From Pararge aegeria (Eukaryota > Arthropoda > Insecta > Lepidoptera > Nymphalidae), in NCBI RefSeq assembly GCF_905163445.1, contig NC_053196.1, positions 12,239,501-12,303,500 of the forward strand: 64,000 bases of DNA, in the 5' to 3' direction. Positions 32,380 through 41,800 of this stretch are shown in pieces; position 1 is the stretch's first letter, and every line of letters starts with the position of its first letter. The notes under the pieces are model-generated. The model did no database searches and had not been told where the DNA came from. It was given only the letters and a program-made list of their open reading frames with translations. The position numbers were made by a program, and so were the translations under genes.

Positions 32380-32795
32380 TTTATGAATGAATATTAACCT
32401 ACAGTAGTTAAACGTACCGTGCTGCAGATGTTTATGGTCGGCGTGATTACTTAACATCAGGTTACCCCCTTGCTCGTTTGCCCGCTATTAATATATAAAA
32501 AAAACCGCCATTTGTCGGCCTGCATTGAGGTGCTATTCTTTAAAAGTCCGAAAATCTCAATGTTTTTATTAGGAATTTTACTCCTCAAGTTACGTAGCTA
32601 AGTATGTATATGAAATGTCGACTTATTAACAGCGATACAATGTAAACATAATATGAGCTCCATAAATAGGTGTATTTAACAGAACCAAGCTCGTTTAAAC
32701 ATCAAAGCGTTCAATTTATAAGAATAATAAAGTTCTTTCAGAGTAATGGCATCGTCTACGCCATAGGTTCTCAAACTGTTGGCCATACGTAAATA

Positions 32796-32965
32796 ATTAT
32801 ACCTACATCGCCATCCAGCCCCAAAATAAGCGTAGCTTGTGTTATGGGTACTAAGATGACTGGTGAATATTTTTAAGAATAAAATAGTTAAATACTTATA
32901 GTATACAGATAAACAATCAGACACTGAAAAACATTTATGTTCATCACACAAACATTGTCCAGTTG
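32796..32965 (-). repeat. SINE1, head-truncated, reverse
   Basis: TACATCGCCATCCAGCCCC, GCGTAGCTTGTGTTATGGG, AGACACTGAAAAACATTTATG and CACACAAACATTGTCCAGTTGTGG match SINE1. The tRNA-like head beyond the CCAGTTGTGG block is missing. Confidence 0.75.
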
Positions 32966-32999
32966 TGGTTGACTGTTGGTCATAAAAGTATAAATACTT

Positions 33000-33120
33000 T
33001 GGTTACATCGAAAGGTGCTAACCCAGTGGTTCACACTTCGGCTTCCCTTTCGGGGGTCCGAGTTTGATCGCCAGCCACCAGTGCACCTGTAACTTTGTAA
33101 GTTTAGTGCATTCTTAATTT
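33000..33120 (+). repeat. SINE2 head fragment
   Basis: GGTGCTAACCCAGTGGTTC and CTTCCCTTTCGGGGGTCCGAGTTTGATCG form a decayed tRNA-like head of the SINE2 type. The body is lost after about 33095. Confidence 0.5.
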
Positions 33121-33140
33121 AATTAATTTAATAATTGATG

Positions 33141-33440
33141 ACCTCCGTAGCGCAGCGGTGAGCACTGTGGTTTTGAGTGAAAGGTACCACTTTGAGTGGT
33201 AGGTAGGTTATAATTTCAGAATTTTGTCTGGTCTCCTCTGGAGGTAGGCTTCGGCCGTGGCTATTAACAACCCTACTGACAAAGATGTGCCGCTAATCGA
33301 TTGCGCGTTCCGGTAAGATGTCGCGCGAAAAACGATTAGGGTTATGCGTTTAACATAACTGCCAGTACCCCTAACAGGTTAGCCCGTTACCATCTTAGAC
33401 TGCACCATCACCAGTAAGTGAGATTGCAGTCAAGGGCTAA
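33141..33440 (+). repeat. SINE3, near full length
   Basis: The head CCTCCGTAGCGCAGCGGTGAGCACTGTGG has a good box A (TAGCGCAGCGG). The box B region is interrupted by a GGTACCACTTTGAGTGGTAGG inverted stretch. The body is as at 11838-12060. The complement with a recognisable box B is at 62950-63225. Confidence 0.75.
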
Positions 33441-33589
33441 CTTGAAGTGGAATAATATTATAACGTCGTAAGAACACCTGCAAGCCTGAGAGTTTTCCAT
33501 AATATTCTCAAAGGCATGCTAAGTATTTCCTGCCGATCCACACAACTCTCTCATTTTGAGTGGAGACCTGTGTTGTAGGTAGTAATAAA

Positions 33590-33915
33590 ATTATGTAAAC
33601 AATTGCTCTAACCAGGTTGCTTCTTAAATATTTTCTAATGACAATGTGAGATGGTGATAACAAAAAGAACACCCGGCTAAGTTTGTTGTGGCCTTCTTCT
33701 TAGACCAGGGCGCGATTGGAACCCTCGTAGCTTTAGTTTTAAGTTTACGATTGTAGTTATCACCATCACTACTCACTGCTATGTACACATTTTGTAATAA
33801 TATTTTTCACTTTATTCGCATTATTAATGGAAATTATTTTTAAAAGAGTGACTTCACGCATCAAAAGTGCCATCTATGTGCCTATTTGAATAAAGAAATA
33901 TTTGACTCTTTGACT
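33590..33915 (+). repeat. LINE-B 3' end
   Basis: Starts AACAATTGCTCTAACCAGGTTGC, continues ATTGGAACCCTCGTAGCTTTAG and CATCTATGTGCCTATTTGAATAAAG, and ends in TTTGACTCTTTGACTC repeats. It is interrupted by, or shares, the 55-base unit that is duplicated at 34040-34094. Confidence 0.6.
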
Positions 33916-34039
33916 CTATTAATTGCCTCGTTGGTCTTCTACAAGTTTACATGGTCAACTACATGCGGTGGTTCATTTGTAAAGTCAAGATGTTTCCGGT
34001 ACTGGAGTTGGCGTAAACAAAATATACAAATTCGCATTT

Positions 34040-34094
34040 ATTTTTCACTTTATTCGCATTATTAATGGAAATTATTTTTAAAAGAGTGACTTCA
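34040..34094. repeat. 55-bp direct duplication of 33802-33856
   Basis: The two 55-base segments beginning ATTTTTCACTTTATTCGC appear identical and lie 238 bases apart. The first copy is inside the LINE-B segment; the second precedes the lectin-like remnant. Confidence 0.75.
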
Positions 34095-34100
34095 AAGATC

Positions 34101-34281
34101 AAAGCCACACAAAATTGTGAAAAATTGTATGACTGGAAGTGGAATGAAGGACGAACCAACTTTGGCAACCTGCGGCACGCATTCTACACTTTACACCGTA
34201 TGGCGGCAAAATATCGGCGCCAAATGTGAAAGGCGACCTTATTTGTGCGAGCATGTTTTTTTTGAATTCTTACTTAAATAA
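34101..34281 (+). pseudogene. Possible C-type-lectin-like remnant
   Basis: Two overlapping plus-strand frames look like parts of one C-type lectin domain. One frame has a CEKLYDWKWNEGRTNFGN stretch (34116-34169), like the WxWxDG...F.NW strand. Another, one base over, has C at 34171, W at 34201, C at 34225 and ends RRPYLCEH (34231-34254), like the W...C....P.ICE end of the fold, then a stop at 34279. A frameshift and a short deletion would be needed. It may be coincidence; no signal peptide or upstream exon was found. Confidence 0.25.
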
Positions 34282-34442
34282 CACATTAGCATTCCGAGCA
34301 GGCTTAAAACAAAAGGGTTTTATCTCTACGGTGGCGCCTATAAGCGAAAGGGTCTATATTATGGGAGGTCGATCTCTTTAAAAAGTAGAAGCTCGCCTGT
34401 AATAATAGAGCAAAGTTTTAAGGCGGTTAATTTATTTATTTA

Positions 34443-34892
34443 CTAGCTGTTGCCCGCGACTTCGTCTGCGTTTGATTTTATTTTTGATGTGGCATTCTAT
34501 TTAGTTGTAGGTCTAAAAAAATTAAAGTATTCAGTATCGCTAAGCCTTAAATGAGGGGTTTGCTGCTGTCCGCTGAGGAGTTCTGTCCTCTATCTCAAAC
34601 CACATTTATCAGATCTACACAAAGTTTGGGCAAAATTAAACACATATTATAACCTCTATAGTACAAAAATAATTATTTAAATCGGTTGTAATTTGTCGTA
34701 GTTATGGTGTAAAATCGTCAAACTCTCCCAAAGGAACCAAGCTTAATGTCGGGATATAGAGTATCCTATATTACTTCTAGCACTTCCAAGAATATGTGTA
34801 CAAAGTTTCATGAGGATCGGTTAAGTAGTTATTACGTGAAAGCGTAACAAACAAACTTACATTGACATTTATAATATTAGTAGGGATAGGGA
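34443..34892 (-). mobile_element. Non-autonomous Helitron, subfamily H1, reverse
   Basis: The left end CTAGCTGTTGCCCGCGACTTC is the reversed 3' terminus. The right end ATAATATTAGTAGGGATAGGGA|T is the reversed TC start. The 450 bp match 46818-47300 in order of blocks (TACACAAAGTTTCATGAGGA, AACTCTCCCAAAGGAACCAAGC). No open frame. Confidence 0.75.
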
Positions 34893-34974
34893 TTGATAAG
34901 TTGTTTCCCGCGACTTCGGTTTTTAGAAATCATGATTAATAACGTGTTATATACCTATATAGATTTATCCCTCC

Positions 34975-35600
34975 AGGGCTAGCATAGGCAGGAAATAAAA
35001 ATTATATCCCCTGTCAGAGGATATAATTAACGTGTCCACCTGCTAAAGCATGGAAATATGGATAAAGATTATCCCCGTTTACTATCATACATAAATAAAG
35101 CTTTGGTAGAAGAAAAAAAAGTGTGTATCAGCTTCGACGCACGACTGGAGTTTACTCCTTAAGTACGATTGTCGAAACATACACAAAAAGAGTTTACTGT
35201 AGCCAACGGGAGATTGAGGTGGATGTAGAGTATCAGAACTATTAGGATAAATGTTTATTATTTAGTTTCGATGGTACCTAACAAGAATAGGAAAAAAAAA
35301 TTTATAATGTTTTGTATCTCAATCTGTCCCATACATTTATGTGTTTGTTTCTATATCTTGGTAACTTAAATAGGAAAAATAAGTGAATTAAACGAAAGCG
35401 ACGTTGCATGTTTGCGCATCACAGTTGCCGGGCATGCAACGTCGCAAAGCGAAAACGTAACGAGGTCATTCATCAGTAGATTTTACTCCTCACATTTTTC
35501 TCATACCGGGCGCCTTATATATGAAAATCGATTCTTAAGGAGTAAACTCCAAAAATTATCCTTTCCCGGGGAGATTATTGTCTCCTGCCCATGCTAGCCG
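34975..35600 (+). mobile_element. MITE-X carrying an inserted TIR element
   Basis: Outer ends GGCTAGCATAGGCAGGAAAT and TGTCTCCTGCCCATGCTAG belong to MITE-X (compare 4229-4481). Between them, 35147-35550 is bounded by perfect 17-base inverted repeats, GGAGTTTACTCCTTAAG and its complement, and looks like a separate insertion of about 404 bp. Inside it, 35398-35410 and 35433-35445 (GCGACGTTGCATG) form another inverted pair. Target duplications are not clear. Confidence 0.6.
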
Positions 35601-35604
35601 CTCT

Positions 35605-35800
35605 GTTTATAAGCTGGAGGTTCCGGGTTCGATTCCCGGCAGGGCAATATCGGAATGTATAATTTTTGATTATGTGATCTTTTCCAGGCTACCTTTTCGA
35701 ACGGAGCCAGTGAGGCACTTGAGAGGCGGTAGATAGAAATAATAGAAACATATACATTATACACACTAATAATTACATGCTTGATAAAATACATCCAAAC
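35605..35800 (+). repeat. SINE-like piece with tRNA B box
   Basis: GAGGTTCCGGGTTCGATTCCCGGCAGGG contains a perfect box B (GGTTCGATTCC). No box A precedes it because MITE-X abuts there. The body (AATATCGGAATGTATAATTTTTG, CTTGAGAGGCGGTAGATAG) is different from SINE1-4, so it may be a fifth SINE family. Confidence 0.5.
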
Positions 35801-36611
35801 TAGTAACAGCTAGGAGAAAAAAATAAATAAAAATAAGTTGAAAATTTATAACAGCAGATAATTTTTGGACATGTGCGACCAATTTATCGCTTCAAAGATC
35901 GCTACTGGAGGTCAACGCTTGTATACTTTTTGTGCTGGACCACACGTGGTTTTCAACCGCTTTTAGTAGGTACATCGAGTAAAAATAGCTAATATTTTTT
36001 TTTTTGTATTATACTAATGGGGTCATATTGTGACCGCAATAATTAATCTTATCTACGTTCTGTTTTGGTTAAGCGGGCGATAGGAAACTCAACGTACTTT
36101 CAATATAAGACATGCCACGTAAAAAGGACGCCCACAGGCTAACTGCGAATACAAATAATGAGTACACATACGCGAGTAGACGTTCTAACGAGAGCATTTT
36201 AACCTGTTTTTTTGAATATATATACAACGTGTACCGGAACTACGCAATACTGTTCAAGGGTGTATAAATATATTTCATAAGGAATTACCCTGTAACAATA
36301 TTAAATCAATAGAAGCATATTTATTTTCCATACAAACGTATTCAAAACATTCTAAGTGTTTACTTATGACAACCCTGTTAAAGATAAAAGACCGTCACGT
36401 GTGTAGTACCTACACTACGCGATGCGTACCTAATAAAGTGGTAGGAGTCACTTGATTTTACTTTTGCACAAGCTGGTAGGGCTGTATCTGATTTCTTTCG
36501 GGAAAAACAATGGCAGTGGTTTCGGTTTCACAGATAATTATTTCAGTAAATAATGTACCTCTAAAGCAACTGTAGTATTATTTCGGTATTTACTTACACA
36601 TTGTATATTTT
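35801..36611. other. Unassigned AT-rich stretch
   Basis: No gene or repeat was recognised. Confidence 0.35.
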
Positions 36612-36815
36612 TATAACAACCGTTGGCCGCGACTTTGTCCGCGTAAATTACGGTTTTTTACGATTCCCCTTGGTTTCCTGGGTTAAAAAGTAACGTGTGT
36701 TGCTCTCTGTTCTTTCAGCTAAATCTATGTCAAAAATCAATTTGATTGGTTGCTTAGTTTGGGCGTGAAGGAAGGACAAACGAACACACTTTTGCATTTA
36801 TAATATTAGTTAGGA
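36612..36815 (-). mobile_element. Degenerate non-autonomous Helitron, reverse
   Basis: TTGGCCGCGACTTTGTCCGCG is a decayed reversed 3' end without CTAG. AAAATCAATTTGATTGGTTGC and GGGCGTGAAGGAAGGACAAAC are internal blocks. The right side TTTATAATATTAGTTAGGA|T is the reversed TC start. Confidence 0.6.
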
Positions 36816-36825
36816 TTGACAGACC

Positions 36826-37120
36826 AAGTAGGTGGCCCACTTGATGGTAACACTTCGCAGTGCATGCGAGAAGCACGTCACGCAACTGCCCTGTGTCCAT
36901 GAATTTGAGGCGTAGGTGTTAAGCCTCATGTGTCTGTAATTACACCGGCAACTCAGACAAGAACACAGCTTTGCGACAATGCTTAGATCGTAAGATATAA
37001 GCATAATCCGAAGCCTAAATCGTTTGGGTAGGTGGTATTGGGTGGTGGTGGTACCAAACCGACGCCTCCCACGAGAAAGAGGTAACACCATCACTAAAAT
37101 ATCACGCTTGGTGGCATCAT
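36826..37120 (-). repeat. Dispersed LINE-like 3' repeat, decayed
   Basis: GTAGGTGGCCCACTTGATGGTAACACTTCGCAG, ATTACACCGGCAACTCAGACAAG, and GGGTAGGTGGTATTGGGTGG resemble a very common lepidopteran LINE 3' region. The clade is not identified. Confidence 0.4.
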
Positions 37121-37369
37121 GTCACAACTTAATCTTCAAAATGGTAGTTCGGGTCGCATGCCAAAAAAACATGCAAATAGATCAATGTCGATCCTAAATA
37201 AATAAGATGCAAACGTGCTGCCAACAATAGCTTAAACAGATGACGTGTTCTAAGATTTACTGTCCGGCGCTTTTTGTTTAACATAATATTAGTATTGGAA
37301 AAAGCTGAAACAAAAAATTCAAGAATTTATTTTCTGTATAGGTATATGTATAACAAACGTGAGGAAACC

Positions 37370-37440
37370 TTTAAGGCCGTAGTCCACCATGCTGGCCCAG
37401 TGCGGATTGGTGGACTCCACACACCTTTGAGAATAATATA
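37370..37440 (-). repeat. SINE2 fragment, reverse
   Basis: AAGGCCGTAGTCCACCATGCTGGCCCAGTGCGG then ATTGGTGGACTCCACACACC is the reversed centre of SINE2. It ends before the BEL/Pao insertion. Confidence 0.65.
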
Positions 37441-37666
37441 TATACACACACAAGGAAAAAAAAAGCCTTCTTCTTTTTATCACACATAATGGGTCACTAA
37501 ACTCTAAAGTCACTAAAGTAAATTGTCATACAAGGAAACAAAAAAACTTTAGTTTTTTATAAAACATGGGTCAGCCGCCCTCGCTCTTATTACACATTCG
37601 TTAGTTTTTATACACAAACGTTATAGCGCCCAAGGTACCTATAACTACGATTTAAATAATACTTAC

Positions 37667-38230
37667 TGGTTGCGCCAAGTTATAATTAAGTCTTAAATAA
37701 TAATTTAAAATTTCATTGGTGTTCCTATTCTCCCATATCCAACCTAAAACAGCACTGAACGATTCTCCGTGAAGAGACTGGCGCCCTCATACGCCTCAAA
37801 AACACTAGAACGCAGAGCTGTCACTTAAATTAACGGAAGCAAACGATTAAGACGTTTGCGGACGACTTGCTTTCCGATTGCGAAAAGTAACGGGCAATAC
37901 GAGTTTACTGGCTGCCTGAAAATAAGCCATAAAATATCATAATATACCTTAAAAGTTTCAATGAGATCCTTTTAAGCATAATTCCCATATTTATGTGTGT
38001 GCCGAAATATAACATAAGTGGTGGTGTTCGAGAAGAGAGGACTTCGTGAGGAATATTTGGATCAACGGACGGCGTGCTCCTACCCATGAAAAATAAGGTC
38101 AAGTAAGTGCTGTCTTCCTTGTGCTCTGATTCCTTGTATCTTTCTTTTGTACACCAATTTACCGCAAAAAATACAGTCCACTCATTCGAAATAAAAATCT
38201 TAAATAACTTAATATAACTTGGCGCATACA
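37667..38230 (+). repeat. 5' LTR of BEL/Pao element
   Basis: Begins TGGTTGCGCCAAG and ends TTGGCGCATACA. An AATAAA at 38190-38195 is a candidate polyadenylation signal. A 108-codon antisense frame spans 37905-38231, with an identical one in the 3' LTR. It carries no motif I know and is probably incidental. Confidence 0.95.
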
Positions 38231-38238
38231 TATTTATT

Positions 38239-38257
38239 TGGTTCCGTCGAGCCGGAT
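38239..38257 (+). promoter_or_regulatory. Candidate primer-binding site
   Basis: Eight bases after the 5' LTR, TGGTTCCGTCGAGCCGGAT begins with TGG, complementary to tRNA CCA. It resembles the complement of an insect tRNA-Tyr 3' end except for one extra T and one substitution. That tRNA choice is an inference. Confidence 0.55.
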
Positions 38258-38822
38258 ATTTACAGCATTTCCTTCATATTAACGTATTGAAGCATTAGTT
38301 TCCTTGTTAGAATACTTCTATAGGCTCTAATAATTGAAATAATATAATTTTAAATAAAATAGGTCATTGCGTCATCTATTTTCTTTGTCGTAATACTGGC
38401 ATAAGCGGCATTATAGCATTGAGCTAGCTATTTCCCCAGTTAGACATACTAATTATCTACACATATTTATGTATATTTCGATAAATATTAGTGTATTTAA
38501 ATTGAATTAACAATTAAAACAAATCTTAAAACTTGCAATTATTAATTATTGTAGTACCTTCGGTTGTGAAACATTTACTCAAGAGTCGTAAGACCTAGCA
38601 TATAAGGTCGAGATTTGTCTATACGAACCTCTGGTCGATCGAACATTCGATATAACCCGACCACGCGTAATATCGAACGAAGCGCGCTTGCGCATATTAT
38701 CCGCACTCCGCGCGACCTACTTAATTTACCAGTATATGATTGGCTATTAACCTATCATACTCACATAAAAATATAGGTATTTCGTGATTGTTAGATAATT
38801 GTCTCACTTACACTTTAGTAAA
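38258..38822 (+). other. BEL/Pao 5' leader
   Basis: The 565 bases between the primer site and the start codon hold no sizeable frame. They presumably carry the untranslated leader and packaging signals; none can be pinpointed from the sequence. Confidence 0.6.
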
Positions 38823-41800
38823 ATGCCTCCTAAAGTAGATTCTAAAACTAGCGAAAGTGATAAGGAGATTCAGGATACTAAACTGTCTATCTTAATTGCT
38901 AAACGTGAAGCTATATTCGGTATCATGCAAAATGTCTTTGACTTATCTCGTGAACCCGATGTTCATACGAACGTTGAAAAAAGAGAACATTTTCTAGACG
39001 AATCTTCACAAATTGATTCATTGCGTTTAAAGTACGAGTCTATTGTAGACGATTATAATACACGTTTATTAAACTTAAATTCAGATGCAAAACCTGATTA
39101 CAAAAGTCTGTATGCTTTTGAGACTTTGTATAATAGGGTCAAACGAACTCATACAAAATGCTCAACTTTAAATACGACACCAGAAATACATAATGCGACC
39201 TCCGCGCTGCTAAAAGCCAAGCCGAAGCTAGCTCCCATATCGATATTAGAATTCGATGGTGACATTAAATCTTTTCAGATGTTTTATACGACCTTTAAGT
39301 CAGTAGTAGATAATAATCCATCACTCACAGATGCAGAAAAGCTATTTTATCTGTTACCGAAGCTGACAGGGAAGGCAAAAAGCGCAATCGCTGGAATTTC
39401 TCCGTGTGCTGAGAATTATCAGCTCATTTTACAAACACTCGTCAATAGGTTCGATGATAAACGTATGTTGACTTCCGCGTACCTACATGAATTATTTCGC
39501 TATAAGGGTTTTCAGACTCCCTCTGCGACTAACTTTGAAGATTTCATAGACCGGTTCGCTGGCGCAGTAAGCGCTTTAAAAAACCTAAAGTTAGATAACC
39601 TAGCTGATCTTATCATACTACATATAGCTACACAAAGGGTCGATACTGAGAGTGTACGCGCGTTTGAAATTAAATGCGGTAAGAATATACCTACTTTCGA
39701 CGACTTTGTGGAATTTATCACAACACGCGCGAAGGTGTTTGAGCGTACGAATACGAATGTCACAAACCCTTCTAATACACGTCATAATAAAAATATAAAA
39801 CATTTGAATAACGGGACTTCTGGCAATGCGCCGAAGTATCAGGCCTATATAAGCACGGTTGATAAGCCTACGTCCAAGTGTCTATGTAGAAATATAACAC
39901 ATGCGCATTTATATAAATGTGTTGACTTTAATAAATTATTAACTCCTCAAGAACGTTTTAAGTGCGTCAAGGAGAAGAATGCCTGTGTGAACTGCCTGTC
40001 TATAAAACATAAAGTCGGGCAATGTGAAGTCTCCCCGCACTGTTCGTGTGGTCAGAAACATAACAAAAGGCTGCACTTTGACCAACGCGAGGAACATTCC
40101 CGCGCGCCTCAGTTGAATACCGTCATGCCGCCACCGAACGCACCTACCGTTACCGCGTCATCGCCCGTAGCGGATGATCGCGCCGACGTAGCACTGTGCG
40201 CTACGCGCGTAAGCCCGTCTACAAGCGCTACGCAGGTGTATAATAGCAATTTGATGAATCGTGTGGAAGACAAGCGAACTACTGTCTTATTGGCTACCGC
40301 ACAAGTTGCTGTTTACGACTGTAATGGTGAACGGCAAGTTATACGTATATTGTTGGATTCTGCTTCGCAGGCCGATTTCCTCTCAAAAGAATGTTGTGAT
40401 CGCTTGGGTTTGCAAACTAAATTCACAGAACGTACTATCGTGAAGGGGTTCGGTGGAATTGAGAAGGTTGTACAATCCAGCTCGGTTGACTTGACGTTTT
40501 ATTCGCGTTTTGATGATAACGTTAGTTTTAATATCTCGCCACTTGTTGTTGATAAAGTGACAGACAAATTACCTACGGCTGTGATAGATACGGCAGTCCT
40601 ATCACACCTTAAAGGTATTCCGCTTGCCGATGCGAGTTACGGCGTACCTGATAAAATTGATGCTTTAATAGGAGCTTCCCTATTTCCACATTTGCTTCTC
40701 CCCGACGACGTCCATACGTCACGTCGCGACCCGTCGGTGCCCGTTGCATTGCGCACGGTGTTAGGTCTGGTGTTCATGGGCAATGCGCCTACGATACCTA
40801 CTATAAATACTCATACGGCCTTGACATGTTGTTTCGTTCAAGAGCCTCCTGCTATTGACTCTTTAGTCAAGCGTTTCTGGGAACTTGAAGAACTTCCTTC
40901 CGCTTCCATTCAGAATCCTGATGATAATGAATGCGAAGACTTCTACACTTCGACTACTGTCCGAGATCCCGATACGGGCAGATACGTTGTCGGGCTGCCA
41001 TTTAAAGAGGATCTATATTCCCTAGGGAATTCTTTGGACATAGCTAAGAAACGTTTCATCTGCCTCGAAAGAAAGCTTGAAGCTTCGAATAAATTGAGGT
41101 CGGCATATGATGACGTCATAAAAGGTTATCTCGCGAAAGATTATATTTCTCCCGCGCCTTCATATGATTCTAAAGATCCTGTTCCGATTTACGTGATGCC
41201 ACACACGGGGATTTTACGTGAAGACAAACTCTCGACGAGACTGAGATTAGTCGTCGATGCTTCTTGTCGTTCTAGTTCTGGAAAGGCACTGAACCATCTG
41301 CTACATTCCGGTCAAAATTTACAGGGAGATCTTTTTAAAATAATTTTGAATTTTCGTCTGCATGCAGTGGCAATGACAGCCGACTGCCGAGAACAGTTTC
41401 TACAAATCGTTATGCGCGAAGCTGATCGTCGCTATCAATGCTTCTTATACCGCTTTAATCCACAAGACCCTCTTGTGCTATACCAGTTCAATCGAGTCTG
41501 TTTCGGTCTCACTTCCAGTCCCTTCCATGCACTGCGCACGGTAAGACAGCTGGTGAATGACGACGGCGCAAAATATCCACGAGCGAATAGCATTGTGCTA
41601 CCCGCGCTTTATATGGATGACGTAGCTTTCTCGCTTCCAAGCGAACTAGAGGCAGTCACTGTGTCGCTGCAGATGATCGATCTTTTTAAGGGTGCACAGT
41701 GGGAATTAGTTAAGTGGAACAGCAATTCTCGCGAGGTCTTAGATAACCTTCCTGCGTCCCACAAACTTCCGACTGAAGTGGAGTTTGACAAAACCATGCA

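Noticed and set aside
37905..38231. 108-codon antisense frame in the 5' LTR, with an identical copy at 44627-44953
   Set aside because: It is duplicated only because the LTRs are identical. It has no known motif, and the usual function of this region is regulatory.
38799..38822. Eight extra codons before the gag ATG, making a longer BEL/Pao frame
   Set aside because: The upstream extension begins with TTG, not ATG. The ATG at 38823 has a better context and is the usual kind of start in eukaryotes.
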